DNA of 64,000 nt from Aliiglaciecola lipolytica (lineage in GTDB: Bacteria > Pseudomonadota > Gammaproteobacteria > Enterobacterales > Alteromonadaceae): positions 155,280-219,279 of the forward strand of contig NZ_JAHKPT010000009.1 of the NCBI RefSeq assembly GCF_018860635.1. The letters are read 5' to 3'. The notes under the pieces were generated by a model that was not told the DNA's origin, ran no database searches, and was given only the letters and a program-made list of their open reading frames with translations. The translations under genes were made by a program, and so were the position numbers. Shown one piece after another: positions 17,341 through 26,320 of this stretch; positions within the stretch are counted from its first letter, which is position 1; every line of letters starts with the position of its first letter.

Positions 17341-17522
17341 ATAAACCGATCTAAATTAGAATTTGTTCTATTTTTGCGACATTGTATATAATAACGTAAC
17401 AATATGCAGCACTAAAATAGATTAAAAATCAAACAAATGCTACTTTCAACCCGTTCCTACATTGCATATCAAAGATATGTCTGCTTTTAGCGACAAGCTT
17501 GACGATGTTTAATGCTAGCGAG

Positions 17523-18353
17523 TTAGTAAGGACTGAAGATAGACATCATTTGGTTTATTTCCTGCTTACTGAAAGTGATAGCATCAACAAGTACTTCAAC
17601 ATCCAAATCTACACTTGCTAAGATCGCTGGATTAATTGTTTCAGGCAGGTTTCCTGGGAAGTTCGTCGCCAGCATATATCCTGCAATGGCAGCCACATGC
17701 ATAATAGCGACCTCTTTGTTACCCATAGCATAATCTTCATCGGTGATATGCATGATGGGCAATGAAATTTGCGTCGGTAGTTGCCAAAGTTGCAAAATCG
17801 TTGAGCTACATTGTGGATAAGTAAATCCGAGTATATTTTTTTGCAGCGCAAATGGCACTGTTGCCTGATCTGCTGGAATACATTTAGCAGCTAACTCAGG
17901 ACTCTCTTTCGTCACCACCAATTCTGCTAAATTATGCAGTAAACCCAACAAAAAGAACCGATCAGAACCTCTAACTCGCGCTAATTTGGCTAAATGCTTA
18001 GCCACTAAACCAGTGAATAAACTCTGTTTCCAAAATCGCTTCAGATCCACATTTTCATCACTCAAAGAGTCGAATGCATCTTTCGCAGTTTCAGCCATAA
18101 CTAAATTATATAGTGCTTCGCCACCTAGTATGTTTACTGCTTTACCAATGTTATCGACCTGAGAGCGGAATCTAAACAATGGACTATTGGCTAATTTAAG
18201 TAATTTGGATGCAAGTGATGGATCTAAGCTAACAAGGTTTCCGATATCTTCGACGTCTGATTGATGATCATCTAACATTTGCCGAATACGCAGACAAATG
18301 TCTGGCAGGGCAAATGAGGTGCTAGCTTTTTTTGCGTAATCAATTGCTTGCAT
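17523..18353 (-). CDS. HDOD domain signalling protein
   Basis: A cytosolic protein of 276 residues made almost entirely of an HDOD domain, an HD-related fold lacking full phosphohydrolase activity and found in bacterial signalling. Visible family features are ASKLLKLANSPLFR (about 48-61), VNILGG and the FFLLGLLHNLAELV segment (about 133-146). No receiver, GGDEF or EAL domain is fused. It is monocistronic. The regulated process cannot be told from sequence. Confidence 0.8.
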   Translation of the reverse strand: MQAIDYAKKASTSFALPDICLRIRQMLDDHQSDVEDIGNLVSLDPSLASKLLKLANSPLFRFRSQVDNIGKAVNILGGEALYNLVMAETAKDAFDSLSDENVDLKRFWKQSLFTGLVAKHLAKLARVRGSDRFFLLGLLHNLAELVVTKESPELAAKCIPADQATVPFALQKNILGFTYPQCSSTILQLWQLPTQISLPIMHITDEDYAMGNKEVAIMHVAAIAGYMLATNFPGNLPETINPAILASVDLDVEVLVDAITFSKQEINQMMSIFSPY

Positions 18354-18566
18354 AAATACGAATACTTTTGGATGAGATGTGATTGATAGTAGTGGACATT
18401 ATAGTCATGCTGAACTCAAATTGCGGTTTTTTTTTGTGCATAGTTATGGGTTTTCATATTTAACCAAGGCTTCAGCCGCACTGCTTATCCAACCACAAAA
18501 AAAAGTTGATATTTACGTTGTTAGGCGTACGGTATATTTATAACGGTTTGTTAACAGGGAAGCAGG

Positions 18567-20015
18567 ATGGAAGAACTCTCAGGTTTAGATGCAACTTTTC
18601 TATTTTTAGAAACTGAAAAAGTCCCGATGCATATAGGTGGCGTATGCATAATGGAAGGATCGATGAAATTCGAAGAGTTTTACGAATTTATGGAAAAACG
18701 TATCCATCTAGTTTCAAAGCTCACCGAAAGACTGGTTACCGTTCCCCTAAGCCTAGATAGACCTTACTGGATTGAAGATCCCAATTTCGATTTGAGTTTA
18801 CATATACGACACATGAAATTACCTGCGCCGGGTTCTTGGAAGGAACTGCGTTATGCTGCATCTCAGCATTTTTCAACATGTCTAGATAGGAGCAGACCGC
18901 TTTGGGAATTTATTTTTGTTGAAGGCTTAGACAACGTATCGCAAGTACCGAAAGGATCTGTCGCGATAATAACTAAAGTACACCATTCTGGTTTCGATGG
19001 TAAATCAGGTGCAGATTTAATGGCCATGATGTGGGATGTCACTCCCAAACCTCGGCCGGTCCCCGCGAAAGTATCCAAACCCCAAGAAAAGATCCCTGGC
19101 GCGATGAACCTTATGGCTCGTAGTGCGTATAACTTAGTTACTATTCCGGGAAAATTGCCGGGATTGTTATGGGATACAGGCAAGGCCACCTTAAAAGCCA
19201 GTTATCTGTCCCGTGTACATGGCATTAAAATGCCAACCCTGCCCTTCCGCGCTCCAAAAACGCCATTTAATGGGGTGGTTGAGCAAGAACGTAAATGGAA
19301 TTCCGCTTTACTCGAAATTGATCGGGTAAAGGCAATACGTAAAGTGGTTGATGGGGCTACCCTAAACGATGTGATATTGGCTATTTGTGGCGGTGCGTTG
19401 CGCCAATACCTATTAGCTAAAGGGGAATTGCCTGAGCAACCATTGGTAGCTATGGTGCCTGTCTCTACCCGTTCGAAAGATGAAAAGAACGCGATGGGAA
19501 ATCAGGTATCAGCCATGTACATCCAATTGGCTACAAATGAGGCAGACCCGATTAAGCGTTTGGAGAAAATCCATGTTAATACCCTAGTTGGTAAGCTGTA
19601 CCAAGAAGCAATAGACGCTAAAAGTCTAATGGGATACGCAGACTTAATTCCATTCGGTTTAGCTGGTGTAGCTTCACGATTTTATACACGATCAGCGTTA
19701 GCCAAGTGGCATAAACCATTTTTCAACTTGGTAATTACAAACGTGCCGGGGCCAAATATTCCGTTGTATCTAGGCGGACACAAGTTACTTACCAATATGG
19801 GAACCGGGCCCATTTTTGATGGTATGGGGTTAATTATGCCAGTGCTAAGCTACGACGGGACGATCACAATCAGTCCAACAAGTTCAGCCAATTTGATGCC
19901 CGATATAGATGTTTTAACTAAATGCATATTAGATTCCGCTAATGAATTGGAAGCTGCCGTGCAGAAGAAGCAAGCCAACATGGCTGCGTTTAACGCTTTG
20001 TTAAATGAAAAATAA
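18567..20015 (+). CDS. Wax ester synthase/diacylglycerol acyltransferase (WS/DGAT)
   Basis: This family transfers acyl groups from acyl-CoA to fatty alcohols or diacylglycerol, making storage wax esters or triacylglycerol. The 482-residue protein begins with the family N-terminus (LSGLDATFLFLE) and has the catalytic HHxxxDG motif as HHSGFDG at 139-145. A second family motif, NDVILAICGGALR, is near 268-280, and a C-terminal VTNVPGP motif is present. The ribosome site AGGGAAG is close to ATG. Two alpha/beta hydrolase genes follow at 37 and 2 bp, so synthesis and hydrolysis of neutral lipid may be co-expressed. Confidence 0.9.
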   Translation: MEELSGLDATFLFLETEKVPMHIGGVCIMEGSMKFEEFYEFMEKRIHLVSKLTERLVTVPLSLDRPYWIEDPNFDLSLHIRHMKLPAPGSWKELRYAASQHFSTCLDRSRPLWEFIFVEGLDNVSQVPKGSVAIITKVHHSGFDGKSGADLMAMMWDVTPKPRPVPAKVSKPQEKIPGAMNLMARSAYNLVTIPGKLPGLLWDTGKATLKASYLSRVHGIKMPTLPFRAPKTPFNGVVEQERKWNSALLEIDRVKAIRKVVDGATLNDVILAICGGALRQYLLAKGELPEQPLVAMVPVSTRSKDEKNAMGNQVSAMYIQLATNEADPIKRLEKIHVNTLVGKLYQEAIDAKSLMGYADLIPFGLAGVASRFYTRSALAKWHKPFFNLVITNVPGPNIPLYLGGHKLLTNMGTGPIFDGMGLIMPVLSYDGTITISPTSSANLMPDIDVLTKCILDSANELEAAVQKKQANMAAFNALLNEK

Positions 20016-20052
20016 AGCACGAAGTATATAACCAAAGAAGTAGAGAGTTTAT

Positions 20053-20856
20053 ATGAATAACGAAATAGCGACACTGCCAAACAATCGTCCCAAAAAGCGC
20101 CATATGCTCTCGGAGGGCAGATCGCTTTTCGAATTCGGTACAACCAGTTTATTGATGCCTTTATTGCTGCAAGCTCCTCGTGGTGACAAACATCCTGTGA
20201 TGGTTTTGCCTGGCTTCTTAGCCTCGGATATTTCGACTAAACCTCTACGTACCTTTCTCAAAATGAAAGGTTATAAACCTCATGGTTGGGGCTTAGGAAG
20301 AAACCTAGGCACCCACATTGTAGGTGGACAGCATATCGTGAGTGACCAGTTACTCAATAAAGTCATTGAGTTGCATGTCAAACACGATGCCAAGGTCAGC
20401 CTTGTGGGCTGGAGTTTGGGTGGCATTTTGGCAAGAGAAATTGCCCGTGTAATTCCTGATTGTGTACGACAAGTTATTTCGTTAGGCAGTCCATTTAATG
20501 GCCCTCAGGGTTCTGCCCCCGTAGCGGCTAAAATGTTTGAGATGATAAATGGCGATTTAAATCAACGAGAACCAGATGCAGCACAACGAATTATTCCCCC
20601 ACCACAGGTTCCAAGTTCAGCTATTTTTTCCCGTAGTGACGGCGTAGCTCACTGGCAATCATGTATCAACTCAAATGAACATTTGCATCCACAATCGGAA
20701 AATATTGAGGTGAAAGGTAGCCATATGGGCTTAGGACATAATTCTCAGGTATTGTGGATTGTCGCCAATCGATTAGCGCAAAAAGAAGGCCAATGGCAGC
20801 CATTCAGACAAAAAACCTTACATAGAGTTCTGTATCCAAATCCTGATAGGGCATAA
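20053..20856 (+). CDS. Alpha/beta hydrolase, lipase-like
   Basis: 267 residues. The nucleophile elbow GWSLGG places the serine at 121, and an oxyanion region HPVMVLPGFLASD is at about 47-60. H222 or the nearby histidine in GSHMGLGHN is the likely catalytic base. No clear signal peptide, so cytosolic or lipid-droplet surface. It resembles esterases/lipases with a PGF motif. Its place directly after a wax ester synthase suggests an acyl-ester substrate, but that is inference from context. Confidence 0.75.
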   Translation: MNNEIATLPNNRPKKRHMLSEGRSLFEFGTTSLLMPLLLQAPRGDKHPVMVLPGFLASDISTKPLRTFLKMKGYKPHGWGLGRNLGTHIVGGQHIVSDQLLNKVIELHVKHDAKVSLVGWSLGGILAREIARVIPDCVRQVISLGSPFNGPQGSAPVAAKMFEMINGDLNQREPDAAQRIIPPPQVPSSAIFSRSDGVAHWQSCINSNEHLHPQSENIEVKGSHMGLGHNSQVLWIVANRLAQKEGQWQPFRQKTLHRVLYPNPDRA

Positions 20857-20858
20857 AT

Positions 20859-21758
20859 TTGAGTGAAGTAACTAATAGCGAAGAGCTGTTCGCGGACGTA
20901 AACGGAATTACGTTGTGTTACCAAACCTTTGGTAACCCAAAAGACAAACCCCTATTGTTGATAATGGGCCTAGCAACTCAAATGATTCATTGGGATCCAC
21001 GATTTTGTCAAAAATTGGTGGACCAAGGGTATTGGGTGATCCGTTTCGACAATCGCGACATTGGCAGAAGTACCTTATTACAAGGTCAAAAAAAGCCAAC
21101 CATTTTTTCAGTCGCGGCCAATCAATTGTTTGGTAAAAAGCTGCACGTTCCTTACGATTTACATACGATGGCCGGTGATGCAGTTGCATTATTAGATCAT
21201 CTAAACATTGCTACCTGCCATTTAGTAGGAGTATCTATGGGTGGAATGATCGCCCAATGTATCGCCATAGATTATCCAAATAGGGTGGCCAGTTTAACCT
21301 CTATTATGTCTACTACCGGTAACCGAACGCTACCTAAACCCAAAAAGTCGGTAATGTTAAAAATCATACAGCCGCCGCCTAAAGATCCTAAAGCTTACCT
21401 ACATTATTCTTTAAAATTATGGAAAATGCTCAATGGTGACTATTTCAATTTTGATAAAAAGAAGATAGCAACACTTATGCAGCACGCCAGAGAACGCTCA
21501 TTTAACCCTGATGGCGTGTGGCGACAGACCTGTGCAATATTAGCCTCACCTGATCGAACCTCAGCGTTACATAAGATTAAATTACCGAGCCTGGTGATCC
21601 ATGGTGATTGTGATCCGCTTGTTCCCGTCGAGTGTGGGATAGCCACAGCCGCAGCCATCGAAAATTGTGAACTAGTTATTATTAAAGGTATGGGGCACAC
21701 ATTGCCTGAAGAGGCTTGGGATCAAATCATCAGCAGTATCGCTAAGTTAGCCAATTAA
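20859..21758 (+). CDS. Alpha/beta hydrolase
   Basis: 299 residues with a canonical alpha/beta hydrolase fold: FDNRDIGRS (about 63-71), nucleophile elbow GVSMGG with S126, acid in HGDCDPLVP and base in GMGHTLPEEAW. It starts at a TTG at 20859, 2 bp after the previous stop, with AGGG at a spacing of 8; no in-frame ATG offers a better start. It is the third gene of the WS/DGAT operon. The family includes esterases and other hydrolases, so the substrate is unknown. Confidence 0.78.
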   Translation: MSEVTNSEELFADVNGITLCYQTFGNPKDKPLLLIMGLATQMIHWDPRFCQKLVDQGYWVIRFDNRDIGRSTLLQGQKKPTIFSVAANQLFGKKLHVPYDLHTMAGDAVALLDHLNIATCHLVGVSMGGMIAQCIAIDYPNRVASLTSIMSTTGNRTLPKPKKSVMLKIIQPPPKDPKAYLHYSLKLWKMLNGDYFNFDKKKIATLMQHARERSFNPDGVWRQTCAILASPDRTSALHKIKLPSLVIHGDCDPLVPVECGIATAAAIENCELVIIKGMGHTLPEEAWDQIISSIAKLAN

Positions 21759-21796
21759 CATACAATTACCGCAGTTGAAGTCTGTGGGAAAGGCCG

Positions 21797-22042
21797 TTAC
21801 TCATCAAACATGTCTGTTTGCTGAGGTGTTGTTGTTTTAGCATCGCCGTTTTTCCTGCGTGAGGCTATGGCTTTGCGTCTCTGACAAGCTTTTATAATAA
21901 CCCTTTTGGCATAAGGTGTAGTCTGATTCCAATACAGCCTTTCGTCCCTGCTGCGGAAACATCCCGTACAATAGCCCCCTTTACCTGATTGGCAAACACC
22001 GATGCAGGGGCTAGGGATGTCAAAAAACTCGAGTTGATCCAC
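21797..22042 (-). CDS. DUF1289 family cysteine-rich protein
   Basis: A small protein of 81 residues. The N-terminal PCIGVCQSGKGGYCTGCFR pattern has four cysteines in the spacing of DUF1289, expected to bind zinc or an iron-sulphur centre. The start is GTG at 22042. Function is unknown; the gene is convergent with the hydrolase operon, 38 bp apart, with no clear terminator. Confidence 0.75.
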   Translation of the reverse strand: MDQLEFFDIPSPCIGVCQSGKGGYCTGCFRSRDERLYWNQTTPYAKRVIIKACQRRKAIASRRKNGDAKTTTPQQTDMFDE

Positions 22043-22062
22043 AGTGGCGACTTTTATTCATA

Positions 22063-22144
22063 AATTCAGATCATTTCCTATAGTTTACACCCTTATTCAA
22101 AAGTAGGCGAAATACCAATTATGATTTTAATAATGATCTGAATT
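22063..22144. repeat. 82-bp segment bounded by 13-bp inverted repeats
   Basis: AATTCAGATCATT at 22063-22075 is the exact reverse complement of AATGATCTGAATT at 22132-22144. The 56-bp interior is AT-rich and non-coding. It could be a long stem-loop or a very small element with terminal inverted repeats; no obvious target duplication flanks it. Confidence 0.45.
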
Positions 22145-22158
22145 CAATTAATCCAATA

Positions 22159-22569
22159 CTATTCTGGATATTGGGCAAATTTAGGTGCCGCTTGGCCATC
22201 ATCGTACCAAGCAAATTTTTCTTCCCAAAATATATTCGCTTGGGGCGTAATATCTGGAACGCCATCTAAGAAGCCAGCAGGTATGCACAGCATACTGCCA
22301 TCACGGGTTAAATAAGGCACTTGTGAGCCGCAATCAGAGCAAAAAACATTACTAAAGCGCACCGCATTTGGTAGATCAAAACGTTTTATTTTATCTTCAC
22401 CACTGTGCCATTGGATATTGTCAGGATCGGTAAATATTAGTGAAGCGAACGCTGAGCCAGTTTTCTTTTGACAGCGATCACAATGACATTGATAAAAACG
22501 TTTGTAAGGTCCATGAACCTGACCGGTCACTGCACCACATAAGCAGCTACCTTTAATTTCTTGCGGCAT
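22159..22569 (-). CDS. GFA/CENP-V domain protein
   Basis: A 136-residue zinc protein of the glutathione-dependent formaldehyde-activating (GFA) fold. The metal motifs are GSCLCGAV (CxC), YQCHCDRCQKKTGS (CxCxxC) and FCSDCGS. The start at ATG 22569 has AGAGG upstream and gives the usual N-terminus; the frame extends to 22602 without support. Most family members have no proven substrate, so formaldehyde metabolism should not be assumed. A second, different GFA protein is encoded at 57800-58183. Confidence 0.82.
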   Translation of the reverse strand: MPQEIKGSCLCGAVTGQVHGPYKRFYQCHCDRCQKKTGSAFASLIFTDPDNIQWHSGEDKIKRFDLPNAVRFSNVFCSDCGSQVPYLTRDGSMLCIPAGFLDGVPDITPQANIFWEEKFAWYDDGQAAPKFAQYPE

Positions 22570-22683
22570 AATAATTCCTCTTATAATAATTTTATTTAGC
22601 AAAACGAATCTAGCTCATCCCCCCGCCTAATTATAGAAGCATAAGCTCAGGTGATGATAAAACCAGATAAAACCTGCAGACAT

Positions 22684-22718
22684 AAAAAATGCCAGTTTGC
22701 TCAACGCAGACTGGCATT
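22684..22718 (-). terminator. Terminator of lpdA
   Basis: A 13-bp stem with one G-T pair (AATGCCAGTCTGC / GCAAACTGGCATT on the minus strand), 5-nt loop and a run of T residues, 20 bases after the lpdA stop. Confidence 0.85.
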
Positions 22719-22737
22719 CTTTGTATCGTTCAGAGAA

Positions 22738-24159
22738 TTACTTTTTCTTTGCTTTTGGGTTTGGCAAATCAGTAATACTTCCTTCAAATATTTCAGAAGC
22801 TAAACCAATTGATTCATTTAACGTTGGGTGAGCATGAATTGTCAAAGCAACATCTTCAGCATCAGCGCCCATTTCAATGGCTAAACCAATTTCACCTAAC
22901 ATTTCACCCGCATTGATACCGATAATTGCGCCACCGATTACACGGTTAGTGTCTTTTTCGAATATCATTTTAGTCATACCTTCAGTACGACCAGAAGCAA
23001 TAGCTCGGCCTGAAGCAGCCCAAGGGAAAGAGGCAGTTTCATAACTTACGCCTTGCTCTTTAGCTTCTTTTTCAGTTAATCCTACCCAAGCGACTTCTGG
23101 GTCAGTGTAGGCAACTGAAGGAATACATTTAGGATCAAAGTAATGCTTCTTACCAGCAATAACTTCTGCAGCAACATGACCTTCATGTACCGCTTTGTGA
23201 GCAAGCATAGGTTGGCCAACAAGGTCACCAATCGCATAGATGTTGCTAACGTTGGTACGCATTTGCTTATCAACGTTAATGAAACCGCGCTCATCTACTT
23301 TCACGCCAGCTTTATCGGCTGCAACTAAACTGCCATTTGGACGACGTCCAACTGCCACTAGTACTTTATCGTATCTAACTGGCTCAGCAGGTGCTTGTTT
23401 ACCTTCAAAAGTAACGTATAAACCGTCGTCTTTAGCTTCAACAGCTGTTACTTTTGTTTCCAACATGACGTTAAATTTGTTTTTAACGTATTTTTGATAA
23501 ATTTTGATGACGTCTTTGTCAGCAGCTGGAATCAACTGGTCTAAAAACTCAACCACATCAATTTGCGAACCTAGAGAACGATAAACAGTCCCCATTTCCA
23601 AACCAATGATACCGCCACCCAAAACTAACATTTTTTCAGGGATATCTTTCATTTCCAACGCGCCTGTAGAATCGATTACTCGATCATCATCGTTTGGAAT
23701 GAAGGGAAGTGAAACTGGCTCTGAACCAGCAGCTATAATCGCGTTATCAAAAGTAATGGTTGTTTTACCGTCTTTCCCTTCTACTTCAAGGGTATTAGAA
23801 CCGGTGAATTTACCGTAACCTTGCACAAATTTAACTTTGCGCATTTTAGACATGCCTGACAAACCTTTAGTAAGTTGCCCTACTACACTGTCTTTCCAGC
23901 CACGTACTTTATCTAAATCAATTTTAGGCTCACCGAACACAACGCCGTGTGAAGCCATTTCTTTCGCATCATCAATTACTTTAGCTACGTGAAGTAACGC
24001 TTTAGAAGGGATACAGCCTACGTTAAGACATACTCCACCTAAGGTTTCACGGGAGTCAATGATGACTGTTTCAATACCTAAATCGGCAGCTCTAAACGCT
24101 GCTGAATAACCACCAGGTCCTGCACCTAGCACAACCAGTTGAGTTTTAATTTCGCTCAT
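22738..24159 (-). CDS. lpdA: Dihydrolipoamide dehydrogenase (E3)
   Basis: E3 reoxidises dihydrolipoamide of the 2-oxoacid dehydrogenase complexes with NAD. The protein has 473 residues. FAD motif GAGPGG is near 12-17, the redox disulphide is C44/C49 in GGVCLNVGCIPSK, and the C-terminal HAHPTLNE holds the catalytic His-Glu pair. It is the last gene of pdhR-aceE-aceF-lpdA. A hairpin terminator at 24261-24301 separates it from aceF, so it may also have its own promoter, as expected for a subunit shared with the 2-oxoglutarate dehydrogenase. Confidence 0.97.
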   Translation of the reverse strand: MSEIKTQLVVLGAGPGGYSAAFRAADLGIETVIIDSRETLGGVCLNVGCIPSKALLHVAKVIDDAKEMASHGVVFGEPKIDLDKVRGWKDSVVGQLTKGLSGMSKMRKVKFVQGYGKFTGSNTLEVEGKDGKTTITFDNAIIAAGSEPVSLPFIPNDDDRVIDSTGALEMKDIPEKMLVLGGGIIGLEMGTVYRSLGSQIDVVEFLDQLIPAADKDVIKIYQKYVKNKFNVMLETKVTAVEAKDDGLYVTFEGKQAPAEPVRYDKVLVAVGRRPNGSLVAADKAGVKVDERGFINVDKQMRTNVSNIYAIGDLVGQPMLAHKAVHEGHVAAEVIAGKKHYFDPKCIPSVAYTDPEVAWVGLTEKEAKEQGVSYETASFPWAASGRAIASGRTEGMTKMIFEKDTNRVIGGAIIGINAGEMLGEIGLAIEMGADAEDVALTIHAHPTLNESIGLASEIFEGSITDLPNPKAKKK

Positions 24160-24260
24160 TATGACCTCAAATTTCGAATTCTATTCTGACAGACCTGTAA
24201 AATACTACCTTTGCGACTTTATGTTAGCAAAGTAAAGCACGACTAAACACGAAAAATATC

Positions 24261-24301
24261 AAAAAAGTGCGCTTCAACATGATTTAAGCAAAAGCGCACT
24301 T
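24261..24301 (-). terminator. Terminator between aceF and lpdA
   Basis: On the minus strand AAGTGCGCTT pairs with AAGCGCACTT across a 17-nt loop and is followed by TTTTTT. The long loop may lower efficiency, allowing partial read-through into lpdA. Confidence 0.75.
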
Positions 24302-24310
24302 AATTATGAC

Positions 24311-26305
24311 CTAAAGTAGAATTTGGCGAAGATCAGCCAACACGTTGCTCAAATGAACCGCAAAACGTGCAGCTACAGCACCATCAATCACACGGTGATC
24401 GTAAGATAATGACAGCGGTAACATGAGTCTTGGCTCAAAATCTTTACCATTCCACTTTGGTTTCATTTCACTTTTCGAAACACCTAAAATAGCCACATCA
24501 GGCGCATTTACGATAGGCGTAAATGCAGTACCACCAATGCCGCCTAAACTAGAGATAGTAAAACAGCTGCCCTGCATATCCGGACCTTTAAGTTTTCCAT
24601 CTCTGGCTTTGATACTAATTTCAGTAAGTTCTCGAGAAAGTTCGACAATACCTTTTTTATCCACATCACGTACTACAGGAACAACAAGTCCTCCTGGAGT
24701 CTCAACAGCAATACCAATATGGTAATACTTTTTCTGGATAAGTGATTCGCCAGATTCAGACAAAGACGTATTGAATACCGGATACGCTTTAAGCGCATCG
24801 GCTACCGCTTTCATCATAAAGACTAAAGGTGTAATTTTAACCCCTAGTTTACGTTTTTCAGCGATGACGTTTTGCTCTTTACGGAATTTTTCCAATTCCG
24901 TTATATCGGCTTCTTCAAATTGCGTAACATGTGGAATCGTTACCCAATTGCGGTGCAGGTTTGGTCCAGAGATTTTCTGAATTCGCGTTAGTGGAACTTC
25001 TTCCACCTCACCAAACTTAGCAAAATCAACTTTCGGTGGAGCTAGTACTTGCAAACCACCTGAACCACTTCCAACAGATGACCCAGGGGTCATTTTAGGA
25101 CGTGATAATTCGTATTTAACAAAAGATTGCACATCTTCTTTTAAAATACGTTTTTTAGGACCGCTACCAGCAACCTGTGTTAAATCTACACCAAATTCTC
25201 TCGCTAAGCGACGCACCGACGGTGAAGCATGAACTTTACCACTGGATTTTTTGTCGGCCGCAGATGGATGATGCGGAACCGGTGGCTTACGGGTATTCTC
25301 AGCTCTGGCAGGTGCTGCAGGTGCCGCTTCTTGTTGAGCAGGTGCAGGTGCTGGAGCAGCTGCTTTGGGTGCTGATTTTTCAGTTACCTCTAATGTGATA
25401 ACCAAACTACCTTCAGATACTTTATCGCCAACCTTTAATTCGACACTTTTAACCGTACCACTTTTCGGTGACGGTACATCCATGGTGGCTTTATCGGTTT
25501 CCAAAGTCACCAAGCCTGCTTCAGCTTCTATTTCATCGCCAACCGCAACCAATACTTCAATGACATCAACATCAGTATCACCACCGATGTCAGGTACTTT
25601 TACATCAATCACTGAGGTGCTCTGTTCACCCGAGTCAACTTCTTCAGCTGCAGGGGCTTCTGGCGCAGATGCTTGTTGTGCTGGTGCTGGCGATGGTGCC
25701 GATTCAGCAGCGCTAGGCGCAGTATCCGCGGCAGAATCTGATGCACCTTGAGTTTCTAATTCAAGTATCAAAGTTCCTTCAGAGACTTTGTCTCCGACTT
25801 TGATTTTAAGCGACTTCACCACACCTGCAGCAGGCGAAGGTACGTCCATGGTCGCCTTATCAGTTTCCAAGGTGATTAAACCCGTTTCTGCATCAATCTT
25901 ATCGCCTTCGGCGACCAGTACCTCAATCACATCAACATCAGTGTCACCACCAATATCAGGCACCTTAACTTCAATCACTTCACTGCTAGCACTTGCAGCA
26001 GCGGCTTTAGGTTGTTCTGCCGTTGGTTCTGGTGCTGACTCTGAAGCAGCCGCTTCAGAGGACGCGCCCGCAGCGGCAAGTTTCATGATCAAAGTGTCTT
26101 GACTGACTTTGTCACCTACCTTCACCAAAATATCTGCAACCGAACCTGCAAACGGCGCCGGAATATCCATACTGGACTTATCACTTTCAACCGTTATCAG
26201 CGACGTTTCTGCTTCGACATCGTCACCTACAGAAACACAGATTTCAATGACTTCAACTTCTTCACCGCCCACATCGGGGACCAATACATCTTTTAAATCT
26301 GACAT
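24311..26305 (-). CDS. aceF: Dihydrolipoyl acetyltransferase (pyruvate dehydrogenase E2)
   Basis: E2 carries acetyl groups on lipoyl arms and transfers them to CoA; it forms the core of the complex. Three N-terminal lipoyl domains are visible, with lipoyl lysines in ESDKSSM, ETDKATM and ETDKATM. They are joined by Ala/Pro-rich linkers. A subunit-binding domain (HASPSVRRLAREFGVDL) and the catalytic domain with YDHRVIDG follow. I start at ATG 26305, which has GGAGG upstream, giving about 664 residues; the frame opens at 26320. It begins 15 bp after the aceE stop. Confidence 0.96.
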   Translation of the reverse strand: MSDLKDVLVPDVGGEEVEVIEICVSVGDDVEAETSLITVESDKSSMDIPAPFAGSVADILVKVGDKVSQDTLIMKLAAAGASSEAAASESAPEPTAEQPKAAAASASSEVIEVKVPDIGGDTDVDVIEVLVAEGDKIDAETGLITLETDKATMDVPSPAAGVVKSLKIKVGDKVSEGTLILELETQGASDSAADTAPSAAESAPSPAPAQQASAPEAPAAEEVDSGEQSTSVIDVKVPDIGGDTDVDVIEVLVAVGDEIEAEAGLVTLETDKATMDVPSPKSGTVKSVELKVGDKVSEGSLVITLEVTEKSAPKAAAPAPAPAQQEAAPAAPARAENTRKPPVPHHPSAADKKSSGKVHASPSVRRLAREFGVDLTQVAGSGPKKRILKEDVQSFVKYELSRPKMTPGSSVGSGSGGLQVLAPPKVDFAKFGEVEEVPLTRIQKISGPNLHRNWVTIPHVTQFEEADITELEKFRKEQNVIAEKRKLGVKITPLVFMMKAVADALKAYPVFNTSLSESGESLIQKKYYHIGIAVETPGGLVVPVVRDVDKKGIVELSRELTEISIKARDGKLKGPDMQGSCFTISSLGGIGGTAFTPIVNAPDVAILGVSKSEMKPKWNGKDFEPRLMLPLSLSYDHRVIDGAVAARFAVHLSNVLADLRQILL

Positions 26306-26320
26306 TTTGAGTCCTCCCAA

